64,000 nt of DNA. Source: Hexactinellida sp. DTS-2022. Taxonomy: Eukaryota > Porifera > Hexactinellida. The first letter of the stretch is position 1. Each line of letters starts with the position of its first letter. Below, piece by piece: positions 22,140 to 35,800 of the stretch. The translations under genes were made by a program, and so were the position numbers. Under the pieces are notes generated by a model. It was not told where the DNA came from. It searched no databases and saw only the letters and a list, made by a program, of their open reading frames with translations. The stretch is from assembly GCA_028753945.1 (NCBI GenBank), contig JAPNXP010000004.1:1054001-1118000 (forward strand), read 5' to 3'.

Positions 22140-22172
22140 CTGGTGCCCGGCGGGGTTACGACGCCTATGAAT
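22140..22172. mobile_element. Right end of a CATAGGCGTCG-type element
   Basis: CCCGGCGGGGTTACGACGCC followed by TATG matches the right end of the element at 22889-23058. No left end is recognisable upstream. Confidence 0.45.
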
Positions 22173-22234
22173 GTGACAAGCCGTACTTTTATTACAAAAT
22201 AGCAAAAACATGACATAATGAGAGAGGATATACA

Positions 22235-23255
22235 TCTATATTATTAAATCTCGATTGTTGTTTGTTTGTGTGTTTGTGTGTTTGTTTGTGTGTTTGTCCG
22301 GATTGTATTAAAGTGACTGGGGGGATAGAAACCGCATTAATATATGAGATATAAACTAACTGTCAAATGTTATAATTGGTAAACAATGATATAATAGGTA
22401 AATAATGTTATAATCGGTAAACAAGTATGCTGAAGACGAATTTCGCTTTTATAAATTTCTCATATTAATATTTGTTGTTGTTGTTTACACAAAATAGGTA
22501 ACAAATTAATTAAAATTCAAAATCAACCTAGAAGTTAGCTTCCAACGGGTATTATAGGTAAACAAGTATGCCGAACACGAATTTCGCGTTTATAAATTTC
22601 TCATATTAATATTTGTTGTTGTTGTTTACACAAAATAGGTAACAAATTAATTAAAATTCAAAATAAACCTAGAAGTTAGCTTCCAACGGGTATTATAGGT
22701 AAACAAGTATGCCGAACACGAATTTCGCGTTTATAAATTTATAATATGAATATTTGTTGTTGTTGTTAACACAAAATAGGTAAACAAATTAATTAAAATT
22801 CAAAATCAACCTAGAATTTAGCTTTCAACGGGTATTGTATGTAAACAAGTATGCTGAACACGAATTTCGCATTTATAAAATTCTAATATGAGCATAGGCG
22901 TCGTAAATGCAACGGTCAATCCATCGGGCCGCCAGGAAATTCCGGGTAATGTCCGGATAAACTCCGGGTAAACTCGGAGTATAGTGTTAGTAGGATGGGG
23001 ACAATCCCTTCGGCCCGCCCGGACATTTCCGGGCACCCGGGCGGTTTACGACGCCTATGAATATGAGTATTTGTTGTTGTTGTTGTTGTTGTTGTTTACA
23101 CAAATAGGTCAACAAATTAATGAAAATTCAAAATCATAACGTCCCTTTCTACCATTTCCATGGTAGAAAGTGTGAGGAGTAAGGCCGCACAGCGGCCGTT
23201 AACTTGAGGTGCGTAGCACCGATCTGTCGCAAAGCGACCGAGACCGAAGGGCTCG
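22235..23255 (+). mobile_element. Helitron-like element, family 2, with internal tandem units
   Basis: It starts TCTATATTATTAAATCTCG after A and ends GGGCTCG before T (A^T insertion, as at 7767). Inside are a (TTTG)n-rich tract and about four tandem units of some 142 bp (22400-22850) that begin near ATAGGTAAACAAGTATG and include TTGTTGTTGTTTACAC. Near the 3' end are the palindromes GGCCGCACAGCGGCC, GGTGCGTAGCACC and GTCGCAAAGCGAC. Interrupted at 22889 by a hAT-like MITE. Confidence 0.7.
22889..23058. mobile_element. hAT-like MITE, CATAGGCGTCGTAAA ends
   Basis: Ends CATAGGCGTCGTAAA and TTTACGACGCCTATG with AATATGAG on both sides (8-bp duplication). About 165 bp, with CCGGGTAA and CCGGACAT motifs. 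Nested in the Helitron-like element. Confidence 0.85.
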
Positions 23256-24081
23256 TATAAGATATAACTATCGTTAAATTTCCGTTACATTCCACAGTAT
23301 TAAATACAACCGGCATACATTTGAAAAGACTTTTGCTATAAATACAAGCGAGGGCCGCAGGACAAGGTGCAAGTTGTAAGAACGCGCGTAACTTGGAGGA
23401 AGAGCTTGTATTCATTAATATGGCTAGCTGGAACAACCAAACAGTCAATACAACACCTAATTCCTGTTTTATTTTTGGTTAATTTTCACATTTTTGATTT
23501 ACCTATATGTCATGGTAAAAACCTCAGATTCCACCATTCCCACTTTTAAAATATATATGGTTTGCTACACATTCATTAATAGTCTGAAATTTTAATACTT
23601 TGCAAGGTTTAAAAAACAAAGACAAACTTGTATATTCCAATTTGTTTAAACTTAGTTCCTTGAGGAAGCTCTCCAGCACCATCCCTGTAAAATTGATGTA
23701 ATTGGTCATAATGCGTAATATTTGACAAAATATACAAGACGCCTCCTGGTGTCTGCTCATGATGAACATTTTGATATGACATATCCGTAGTGTTATGTTA
23801 TTAGATGCGGTCTCAGCAGTTAAAACATGACAAACTCATGAAAATTATTAAGATTATTCAAACCGGATGCAAAACCTAAGAAATGGGCTGTCAGTCTCTC
23901 CAGAGTGTTTTTAATATATTTGACTTATTTTATTGTTAATAAATTTGTTTACTTCATCACCAGGCTACTCATTGGTTTTTCAGTTTATTTGGCAATCTAA
24001 ATTATCATCTCATTTATACAATTAATAAATTGTTAGGGTGCAATCGAAGTATTCGCAATTTGGTTTGTTATGCACTACTTA
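23256..24081. other. No gene seen
   Basis: Overlapping short frames on both strands have no domain content. About 23320-23400 has AAATACAAGCGAGGGCCGCA and GTGCAAGTTGTAAGAACGCG, similar to 50115-50160 inside the MULE-like element, so part is repeat debris. Confidence 0.45.
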
Positions 24082-24458
24082 CCTTATTATAGGAATTTAC
24101 GCGCCATGAAATTAACGCGAATTTCTCCAAATCGCGTTAATTTCCATGACCTTAATTTCCTGCTATTTAGCAAAATTATACAATGGATGGACAAACTTCC
24201 GAGCTACATATTTTCAGATGTGCAACTAGTTTGAGAGGATATAGTACCATGTCTATCAAGTAGATTGGAAGCCTATTTGGGCACACTAATAGTATTTAAT
24301 CAGAAGATTAATAATCCTGAATTTTTTCTAAAAAAGTAAAAATCTATTCGCGTTAATTTGATGTATTTGAAAATGTTCAGCTCCAATTCGCGTTAATTTC
24401 ATGGAGCGTTAATTTCCTTCGCGTTAATATCATGGCGCGTTAATTTCCTATAATAAGG
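24082..24458. mobile_element. TA-flanked MITE, CCTTATTATAGGAA ends
   Basis: Inverted ends CCTTATTATAGGAATTTACG and CGCGTTAATTTCCTATAATA each abut TA. The motif CGCGTTAATTTCATGG recurs six times. 377 bp, non-coding. Confidence 0.85.
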
Positions 24459-24514
24459 TATATTTAACGAACTTGTCTGTGATAATCTTAAATGCCTAAT
24501 TATATAGCTATGAT

Positions 24515-26302
24515 CACGGACTACTAGATACCCGGACGCGACAAAGCCAAACCACAGTCAAAAATGCGTAGGCTGAACATTGTATGACTGAAAATATGGT
24601 CAATTCTGTATTTTTAGTCACTAAATTTTGGTATCTAACACAATCTTTGGGCGCTGAATTCAAAAATGATAATTTCAAGGTTCAAAAACTCACTCCCCGC
24701 CCTAATTTTGGTAAAAAGGCGTGGTCACACCCAAATATGGTCAATTCCATATTTTTGTTCTATTACTATCATAACACTAAATTCGCAATATCCTCTTAAC
24801 TAGGAATGATATTGTTGAAAATATGATTAATAAATTGTTCAGCTAAATATATATTACTACGTTACGGTCGTGACCTTCGGTATACAAGGCCTGAGTTACT
24901 AGGCGAAAATTTGTGTACCATGGATTACTTAAAGTGCATTGAAAAATGGAGAATTGATCTTTATTCGAATAATTAGCAATGATAGAGCTGAAAAGTGTAT
25001 TATAGCTATATAGGAATATGGTATCCAGGTATACATAGCACCCTCCAGAATTGTGATATGTCATCATCTGATGATGTTATGGTAATTTTTGTTGCGAATT
25101 ATCTTGTTTTTCTAGCATACTTTTAACATAGTTAAACGCGTTATAAATGTTCAAAATTGGAACATGGTTATACCCAGAATTAGTTGAATAAAATATATCG
25201 AAATTATAAATGGAATGTTGACACATTCCTCGGTTGCCATGAAAAATGTATATTTCCTAAAATGTGCCATAACTCAAAAACTATGAATGTTATGTAAACT
25301 AGACTGGTACTGATCTGTCCGGAATTGGTAACTTCCTATTCATCGATAATACATTTTCTATGCCTAACTCAATAATCTTTGAGATAATGAGATAATTAAC
25401 ACTTAATTCATTATTAGGTAATGACTCACTATCTCAAAGATTATTGAAGTTAGGCATAGAAAATGTATTATCGATGAATAGGAAGTTACCAATTCCGGAC
25501 AGATCAGTACCAGTCTAGTTTACATAACATTCATAGTTTTTGAGTTATGGCACATTTTAGGAAATATACATTTTTCATGGCAACCGAGGAATGTGTCAAC
25601 ATTCCATTTATAATTTCGATATATTTTATTCAACTAATTCTGGGTATAACCATGTTCCAATTTTGAACATTTATAACGCGTTTAACTATGTTAAAAGTAT
25701 GCTAGAAAAACAAGATAATTCGCAACAAAAATTACCATAACATCATCAGATGATGACATATCACAATTCTGGAGGGTGCTATGTATACCTGGATACCATA
25801 TTCCTATATAGCTATAATACACTTTTCAGCTCTATCATTGCTAATTATTCGAATAAAGATCAATTCTCCATTTTTCAATGCACTTTAAGTAATCCATGGT
25901 ACACAAATTTTCGCCTAGTAACTCAGGCCTTGTATACCGAAGGTCACGACCGTAACGTAGTAATATATATTTAGCTGAACAATTTATTAATCATATTTTC
26001 AACAATATCATTCCTAGTTAAGAGGATATTGCGAATTTAGTGTTATGATAGTAATAGAACAAAAATATGGAATTGACCATATTTGGGTGTGACCACGCCT
26101 TTTTACCAAAATTAGGGCGGGGAGTGAGTTTTTGAACCTTGAAATTGTCATTTTTGAATTCAGCGCCCAAAGATTGTGTTAGATACCAAAATTTAGTGAC
26201 TAAAAATACAGAATTGACCATATTTTCAGTCATACAATGTTCAGCCTACGCATTTTTGACTGTGGTTTGGCTTTGTCGCGTCCGGGTATCTAGTAGTCCG
26301 TG
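24515..26302. mobile_element. Large foldback element (two ~872-bp arms)
   Basis: 24515-25386 and 25430-26302 are inverted copies that differ at only a few sites, separated by 43 bp. The ends are CACGGACTACTAGATACCC and its inverse. CTATGAT (8 bp GCTATGAT if the last G is counted) flanks both sides. Frames on the two arms give identical peptides, as expected, and are not genes. An inner boundary GTGACCTTCGGTATAC (24870) matches the outer end of a shorter relative at 59671-60315, so the element is modular. Confidence 0.93.
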
Positions 26303-26519
26303 CTATGATCAACCGAATATTACTGTAGTAATATAGAAAATAATTAATAAAGTACAAATAATATAATCAAACATCGCAGATATTTTAAAAAGAGTCTTAA
26401 ATAAAAAATAAAATTCATTTACAAATACATCTTTAAAGTTTAAACCAAAAATTTATATCATATACGTACACAATTTAGTATCTCCGGGGACATAATATGG
26501 AAAATAATGTACTCTTTAA

Positions 26520-26857
26520 TTAAATATCAAACGGGTTTTCCTTATCCATCTGCGTACCAGTAGGATGGATTGGAGTTGCAAAATCCAGTGCATCAACATC
26601 TTCTTTAAAAGGATTATTAACGTTGATTTCCTCATAGATCCCTTCAGTGTGCTCTCCAACAAGAGACTCGTAAATAGGATTAGAGAATGCAGCAGGGACA
26701 GAATCGTCACAATATTGGTAGATAGGAGGTAGATCAGAGTCGTGCATCTGAATGGAGTAATCACTTACAGACGGTTCTAACTGATAGGGATTGTAGTAAT
26801 TCGAATCTTCACTCTTTTTGTAAACTTCCTTCACCATAGTCAGCTGTTGATTCATTT
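26520..26857 (-). CDS. GPCR exon 27: cytosolic tail
   Basis: 111 codons after the junction codon, rich in acidic residues and tyrosine motifs: SNPIYESLVGE, GIYEEINVNNPF, QYCDDS. The NPIY repeats a motif of the preceding exon, and such motifs can recruit PTB or SH2 adaptors. It ends KENPFDI and stop. The phase (G+AA) fits exon 26 exactly, which argues against a separate small gene. Confidence 0.78.
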
Positions 26858-29800
26858 CTATAGAATGTAATCAATTGTCAATAGTCAATAGACTTTCCTT
26901 ATATGTAGGTAGACGATCTAGTTCTAGACGGTATTTTGAAGTATATTTCCTAAGCTAATTTGTGACTATTTAACAAGTTTGAAGATCAAATGCTCGGTCG
27001 TCCATGGGTAATAGTATTTAAGTCAAGAAAACCATTTCTAGAATTAGACTGTCTACATATACGTAAGTTATTACTATAATTATATATAATCAAACTTTCA
27101 TTCTGTCATATTTTTCTTCGAGGATAGAATTTCTTTAGGTCGCTTACACGCTCATAAGTTACGAAATTTGTATTAAACCAATATCACTCGATTCTTGAGC
27201 GTCTAGAAATTTCCCTTTCAAATTATGTGCACCCATGTGAGTACCACGTGCCTGAATGATACCTAACTTTTTACGGTAAGTAAGAGTAGGGGCAGAGCTT
27301 CAAACGCTCGGGCGTGTATCTCTCAAAGGAGCTCTTCGCCCAGGACAGTTGTACTTGACTGCATCCCGCTTGGTGACCCGAGGGCAATTTGGTTCGTCAT
27401 AAACCAGGAACCGTACAGAGTATGGAAGTGTACATTATAGCGGGAGTCTGACAATTCGGAACAAGGACAATTCGTAACAAAGCAATTCGCAACATCCAAA
27501 GATTCCTAATTCATAAATATTTTTATTGTGTCACTTGATTTTATGTTAATTCTTTTAATTGAGCTACATAATATTAGATTATAATACCATTTTTGAAAAC
27601 TATTGAGGTTCATGATACTCACCGCTAGAATCCCTTCATATGGGGTGTTACAATCTATACCTAATGTTCAATCTATTATATAAAATGGTCATTGTTGTGA
27701 TCAAAATATTTCGATTATTGCTCCTTTCCAACTTTGATATGGCAGAACTTCACACGGTATTTCAGACATCACATCTCAGAAGGGGTGGAGAAAAACTAAC
27801 TGAAGGTGGATAAGTGTATGGAAAACTGAGGAAAGTTAGGAAAATAACACATTGATTTTGTGTCCAAAGAGGTTTGTGTAGACTGTAGAGCGATACTACA
27901 CACCCAAGGATTATAAATCATAAAACGGACAATGAGTACTCGTATCCTCTGTGTGAGGCAAGTGTTAGTTGCAGTGAAGTCTAAGCAAATATTTAAAGAA
28001 AGGCAAAGGACTCTTAAGATAGTTCACACTAAATTATGGGCGAATGTCTTGAAACGATTAGTGAGGGTAGTGCTGCTAAGCTACCCAAGCTCTAACTGCA
28101 CCAGTGCAACCTGACACTCTGGAGCAGCGATTTCCAACCTTTTTCAACCGTGGACCCCTTCCCATTGACCGTAATACATCTTGTGGACCCCTTACAGCTG
28201 TCCGTGGACCCCTAAGGAGTCCATGGATCCCAGGTTGGGAACCACTGCGAGTCTGGAGCAACTTATTATACCAGAAGAGTATAAAATTACATCTAAAGGT
28301 GAACCTTTTATCTTATATGATTCGGGTCCAGAGACTCAGAGGATACTCATTTTCGGGACTAAGAGGAACTTGGAAATGTTACTTCACTCCAGAGTGTGGT
28401 TGGCAGATGACACTTTTAAGACGGCCCCTCTACTCCTCACTAAGTTTTACGTCATTCATGTGCTTCGTGAAGTTCCAGATATGATGAAAGATGGACATTT
28501 GTTGCCAAGTGTCTTTGTTTTATTACCCAACAAATCGGAGGTACATACAGAAGAATGTGGCAACAGGTACAACTTTTTTGTCCACAGAGATGCTGATGGA
28601 CTTTGAAAAAGCTGCTATTCGAAGTTTTGAGCATACATGGCATGACTCTGTAGTTAAAGGGTGTTTTTTTTTCATCTAACCAAAAACTTGTGGCTCAAAG
28701 TACTAGCAGCAGTAGGATTGCAAGCTCAATATTTAGACGACCAAGAGCTTGCAATGCGCATCCGGATTATAGCACCACTGGCCTTTGCAGCTCCCTTCGA
28801 AGTCCCTAGCCTGTTTGCTGAAGTGGCATCCCAGTTTTCTACTGCTGAGACAGATCCGTTAATAAAATATTTCGAAACAAAATATGTATATCGGACGCAT
28901 CGGACCCTTTGTTTCCTATTAGTATATGGATTCATCATTTCGAAACTGTTTTCGGACTTCCTCGAACAATCAATGCCGTGAAAGCATTGCATCGTAGTTT
29001 TAATGCAACTGTTGGTTGCTATCATCCCAACATTTGAAAATTAATTTCCACATTGAAACGGGAACATGGACTAGTGGTAGTCAGACAGGATAAGTACCGC
29101 TGGCGATCAGCCAGTCAAACGGAAGGCAACGCAAGATAATTAAAGAGCTCTTTATAATCTAATTGAAGTTATCCAGAACGACCTAGAATGGAATTTTTAA
29201 GATGCATAGCGCATCACTTCATAATTGGAACTGACTGATCTTAACAATCTACGTGTTTTCCATTATTGACAACGGCCCGAATAAGGGCCCGAAACATAAC
29301 TTTTGTGCCAAACCTGATATAGGCGAACATCTCGGTAATATAATAAAAATTAATTTTAAAATGTTTTATCTTCTACGAAAATGACAATAAAATAAATCTA
29401 TTTTAATTGAGAGATACAGCATTATAATAATTACACGAATTGAGGATATAACAGAACTCACCATATGGAAGGAAATTTGATCCTAACTTTTGCATCTGAA
29501 GATCATATTCATCTGGATTCATTGTTTGTATGTTCCCATCATAAATTGGATTGTGGAATGCATTAAGCCTAGCATCAACCGGTGGAATCTCAGTTGTGTT
29601 CTGTTTAGACTTACAGAGTACATAGTATCTCACTTCTCTGACTCTCAATGCAATGAAAATAAAGAAAAATATTCCCATTGTATCATTAAGCAATACAAAC
29701 ATCCATTCAACTAATGAGTTATCAATGAAAAAGTACACCATCAACGTAATCCATGGGATAGTAAGAATAGATGTAAATATAGCAGTGGACAACATTATAT

Positions 29801-32800
29801 TCTTAATATCAGCACGAATGAGGTCATCACCAATTCGCTTTCTGACACTAACAAATCTGAGGCTCATAATAACCAACGTCACAAGCGTGAGAAGAGATAT
29901 AACTAATATAGGCACCAGCAGACCTAGGAGGATGTACTCCTGTTTGGATGGGAAACAGTGCTTAGACACGTCTACATATTCTCCAAACATTAAAGCTATG
30001 GTTAGTATAGGAAATATGATAGGGGTTGTCCATGCGAAAATAATAATGTAGGGATAGATCTTTCGATTGCTGTTGATGCCTAGAATAGAATAGAATTTAA
30101 GAAAATGTTGTTAAAATCAGGGTGTTATCCAGGCGTATTTAGCGCTCCTAAAGGAGCGTAATTTGGATGGATTTTAATCTAGGCGTACAAAAATCGTGTC
30201 TAGGGGTACAATATCGAGAGATGCTCCCATAGACTTAATACAAAATGTGCAAACTAGGCGTACAAAATGAAAAATGAACGAGCTCAAACTAAATCTAGGC
30301 GCGCAGAAATTTTTGTCTGGATGAAAGCCTGGCTAAAATTGCGCTGTTATCTCTATTACTATAACCAGGGATACTTTGTATCCATGACGGTTCCAAAATA
30401 CCCATGCTAATATAGAAATTACATAATCTATGTTGATGCAATAACAAAGTATGATAGTATAAATAAAATTTGAGATATGAATCCTTATTAGTGTGGATGT
30501 GTAATAGCAGGGACTTCTTTAATATAGGGACTGTAAACTTCGTTTTACGTTAAAATTAGCGTAGGCCTAAAACAGTATTGTTAATTATTGATGCTAGACA
30601 CAGGAAATGTATTATTGTCGTATAGGAAGTCATATTTTGGGAGTCCAACGGCCATATTGGTTTATCCAAAATATTTGTGGAATGTAAGTTATGCGATGTT
30701 CACACCTTTCCAATATGGTAATATTGTTAAAATCTCGAGATTACTTAACTTTATACAATATGACCGTTGGACTCCCAAAATATGACTTCCTATACGACAA
30801 TAATACATTTCCTGTGTCTAGCATTAGCGGATTACGGGATATCAATAAGTAACAATACTGTTTTAGGCCTACGCTAATTTTAACGTAAAACGAAGTTTAC
30901 AGTCCCTATATTAAAGAAGTCCCTGGTAATAGGAAGTGTATGACATAACAAAGACGGTAAGTAAACAGTCATATGGATAGAGAGCAGTGGCGGCGCCAGG
31001 GGGGGGGGGGCAGGGGGGGCACACTTTTCAGATATTCTTAGCGAAATATGAACAATATTGAACATGAACAACAAGATTCAATCTGAGTCTTAATAAAACA
31101 TGAATGCCCAATCAATGTTTAGTGTTAAATGCAACCCGTGGGGTCTTCGCGACGTGTTGCAGTTTCTAATGCCCTATCGTGAGGCGTACCGCCAGCTCTA
31201 TAAAGCATACAGCATTGCTGCGACTCTACCTGTCACATCTGCCACAAACGAGAAGTCGTTTAGCTGCCTAAACTTGATCAAGACCTATCTCAGATCTACC
31301 ATGGAGGACGGCATGCTGGGTGACCTCGGATGCCTCTCTCTGAATAGAGAAATGGCCGCTTCCCTCAACATGGAGGCGTTTGTGGATATGTTCAAGGCTA
31401 AGACCCGTAGAATGGAGCTGTAGGAGTAGGACACATGTGACATTATTGCATATTTCCATGCAATTTGAAATGCGAACGGCATGCGATTATTGGAGTTTAA
31501 TTCAAAATGCGATTAGTTTTTTATACTTTACTGGGCAAATATGTGGATTCTCGGATTTTGAAGGCAACTATGCATTCCTGCGTTTTTTTCTAAAAAGGTG
31601 TGCCCCCCCCGGGTCAGGTTTGCCCATCTGGTGCCCCCCCAGTGGCGGCGCCCTGGCGCCGCCACTGATAGAGAGTATCTCTGGTTATATTAATAGAGGT
31701 AAATAAAATGTCATGATGATACATCGTCATACAACATCACAAATAATGGAGAAAACTCACCAAAGTTGACCTTTATAGTAATATAAATCGAAAATCCAAA
31801 GCACCAAACGAATACTAGTGTCCAAGAGTAGTGAATGACACCAGCCAAAATTTTGCAGATAAGTCCATCAATTCCTAATACATCAGGCTTCAGTCCATAC
31901 AGAATGAACAATAAATTGGAAATAAGCAAAGCAATACAAAGATTGAAGTATAGAATGTTAATTTCAGTTTTGAAGAACCCTTTCTTGCCAGATAAAATAA
32001 ATAGAAATAGAGAAGCGATGAGACACAATGCTGATATACCCGATAATACATAACTGGCAATAGTCATATAGTATTCTAATAAAGAAGTTGCAGGAGTGGA
32101 AGTACCAAATACAAGAAAACTTGTTAAGTGGTTAACATTCAGTTGGACAGTTGTATTAGACGTAAGCTCAGTAGTAATTCCATTCTTGCTCCAGAGGTTC
32201 TCATTCAGATAACTCCCAACTTTGTTTGACGGATAATTTGAATTTGTTGAGAACGTTATGGTAGCCTAGAGTATATTTCATAAAACAATGGCATTGATTA
32301 TAAATACAGTCAGAGTCTTTTATTATGAACACTCAAGGGACAATAAGTTGTATTCAAAATAGAGATACTTCATAATAAGCGAACTCAACTTAATACAAAC
32401 CTTATGTAAGTTGTGAATTTGGGAATTTTTCAAATTAAGCAAACGAAAATATTGTTCACAAAAAGGAGACCTAACTGTAATATCATAAGAATTATAACTT
32501 TTGCACTTGTGGCGAACAGATCTCGTCAACTAAACTTACATTATTTAATTAATTAATTACTTATTAACTTTCTATAGGATACACAATACAAATGCAGAAA
32601 ATATATTAACAAATAAAACTTACATTTTCAATCAAAGGAATACTATCAAATTTGTCTGGTATAACAACAATTAATATATTGGAATCCTGTTTGGGACCTG
32701 TCCCTTGGTGACTAGCATCAACTCCTCTGTACTTTCTAACAATAGCAATTACCACCTGCAGAAAGTTGTAACAATAATCATTGTACGGAATGCAATTGAG

Positions 32801-35800
32801 AAATTGAATGACATACGCACCTTCAGGCTTGGCTGTCTGTCTGCTAGTTTCCTAGCTGTAATTCCCGATATAGAAACTCTATCCTGTATATTCTCTGCAT
32901 TCGAATTAATTGGAAATGTCTCTTCAGGAGATATACTAGCAATAGGAATATTCGCACCATAGATATTAACAAAAACTGAATTAACGAGAAATGAATCACG
33001 AATTTGTTCGTCTCTGAAGTTATTCCGACCCAAATTATGACATATTTTCTCTATAGTTCTTAGTGCTATGATTAAGGCATCTGATGCGAATGCAATACCT
33101 CCCTAAAGATAGTTAGTTTATCAAATTATTAGTAAATTGTATATTATGTTAAATAGCATTATACACACCTGATTGATAGCTTCCGGAGAGAGGGTTGGGT
33201 TGTCAATAGTCTGATCTAAATCATTATCCTTGTTGATAATGTTTCCAGCTGTGTCAGCAATACTACCAGCATCTTTCGGTGTGATCGCAGTATCATTGTC
33301 TGTAATCTTATCCAAAAGACCCTCGTTTGTATTTGCTACATTTCCAAGTATGTCTTGAGTATTATTAACGTCTCTTATTGGTACATTGCTTACATCAGGC
33401 AATATATTCGATATTATATCAGCTATTAGACCCACTTGGCTTGGATCAAGTTCAGAGGTTGTATCAATATTGTCATTAATACCATCCAATATTCCACCGA
33501 TGTCAACACTTGATGTAGGAATGTTAAATTCAATCGATCTACTGTCGAATCCTGCACGATTATCTGCTTTGCAGATGTATACTCTGCCATCGGATACATT
33601 GCTAGCACCAAGCTGTAGAGTAGTTCCTGTTGTTATAAGCTCGTTGTCAGAGTTGTACCATAGGATTGTAGGCGGGGGAAAGCCTGTAGCTGAGCAGACA
33701 ATAGACTGTGTGTATGTGTAGGTGAGTGTGGGATTGAGAGTAGTGTTGGATGCAGGATTTGTTATTTTGGGAATGGAATCTGAAAAGGGAAATATTCAAT
33801 AATTTCAAACAAAACCAACTATATTGAATTAAATAAAGTCTTACATATATAATATAACATCAGCCGGGATTAGCAAAAGTGAATATTGATATAAAAAATT
33901 GTCTAATCAGTGTCTGAAATTACTTTAGAAAGGTGTTGACCTATAATTAATAATTCCTTAATGAAATAACATACCAGCTGGATCTGTTGTAGCACTAACT
34001 GATATACTGGGACTCGATGCAGCATCGTTTGTAGCGAATATAATGAAGGTGTAGTGAGTGAATGGCTGAAGTGAGTATACTATAATCTGACTAGGTTTCA
34101 CAAGTGGATAGGCTTCTGCAGAACTAACATGAATTAGTATCGACTGTGTCTCTGCTGTATCACTGAGAGACTGCTGCTGATAGGATATTGTATAGTTCCT
34201 GATAGGTCCATTCTGATGATCTGGTGAAGGTGGATACACAGTTATCAGGATAGAAGTTGAGTCTACGGTAATGGCTGTAATGTTCTGTGGTGATTCAGTT
34301 GGGGCTGAAGAATGTAAATAAAGATAATGATGGAATTTACAATAAATTTAGGAAATATCAACTTTACCATCATGTTTAAGCCCATAATTAAGATCTTATA
34401 TAACAATATTAGTCACAATTAGCTGATTACCTGCTGCATCTGTTCTCGCACTCACAGATACATTGGGACTATATCCAGCATCGTTAAAAACAACCAGTGT
34501 AAAAATATAGAAAGTATACGCCTTAAGAGAAGGTATGCTAATATTCTTCGATTCTGTAAATGGGTACATTGCACTATCTTCTATCACATACGATAGAGTT
34601 TGCTCTGCACTTAGAATACTTTCTGTTCGATAGACAATTTTATATTTTCTCATGGGTCCATTTTGATGAGAGGCAGAATTCTGGAGGATAACAAATTAAC
34701 AAAATTGAATCAGAGCCTAGCGCTTCTGCTGTTGGAATTTGCGGGGCCTGGGTAGGGACTAAAAAAGTAATGTAAATAATATTATGGAAAGTATGAGTTA
34801 AAATTCTGTTTTATCAAATTTTAATTATAGAGAATATGAAAGGATGATGGGAAATTGATATTGAATTTGTTGAGGGTAAATTAGCTTACGAATGCCAGAA
34901 ATATCTGAATGAATTTCACTTGTGCAATTGACAATATAAAAATAGTAGGAAGAATTTAAATATTCCTAGAGAATAAGGGGAAGTTACGTACAGCAAATTC
35001 CTGAAAATTAGACACCCCCTCGATACACCACGCCTTTTGACTATTTTGTAATACACATTTCCTACACCCATTTCCCACTTGGAAACGTTACGTAATGTTG
35101 TAATTGTCCCTAATTTTGAAAACATATTCATAATTTCCCACCATCCAAAGATCCAAGGATCATCAAGAGATTTGGCCTAATTGAATGCGAATTTTGAATT
35201 AGAAAATAAATCGAAATTACATTGTATTATTGATATCTAGCGAGCTGTCGAAACGAAAATATCAATTGATTACATTGCCCTCAAATACTGGTTATTGTTG
35301 TAAATACAAAGTAAATCTACACAAACTCAACTGAAAATTACAAAAAATAAAGTTCAGATCAGTTCTTTCAAATTATTTTAAAGGATTTGTGTAAATTTTG
35401 TTAATCAATTGTCTCAATTATACGAACAAGATCTCCAAATATTATAAATTTTTCCAATATGAAACGATCAATCCCACTCTAGTTAAACCAGAAAAATGGA
35501 TTGTAAATTTGTAACACATTGTTAGTGTCACTAAAACTAACAGGCGACTTGGGACGAAAATGTACTAAATTGAAAATAGTACCTGATTGAAGGGTGGTTA
35601 TGCTAATAAAATCACTGTTTGCACTCTCTCCTACACTGTTAACTGCTGTAAGCTTAATAGAGTATGTATTGTATGCATGTAGCTGTGTGAATATATAGTT
35701 ATCACCCGCCACCAATGGATAGATAGGTGTGGCCACTGTTATATTGATTGCATCCACTTGTGTATGGAATGGAGTTCCTTTTATTGTTATTTTAAAGCTA

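Noticed and set aside
25071..25095. Second hammerhead core (CTGATGA)
   Set aside because: No stem II followed by GAAA and no stem I or III pairing. CTGATGA near 62706 fails the same test.
24584..26233. Pairs of identical reading frames on opposite strands
   Set aside because: They are the two arms of the foldback element.
29403..29461. Read-through end of exon 26 as the true C-terminus
   Set aside because: Possible as a variant, but the GTGAGT donor and exact phase match to the 26857 exon favour splicing.
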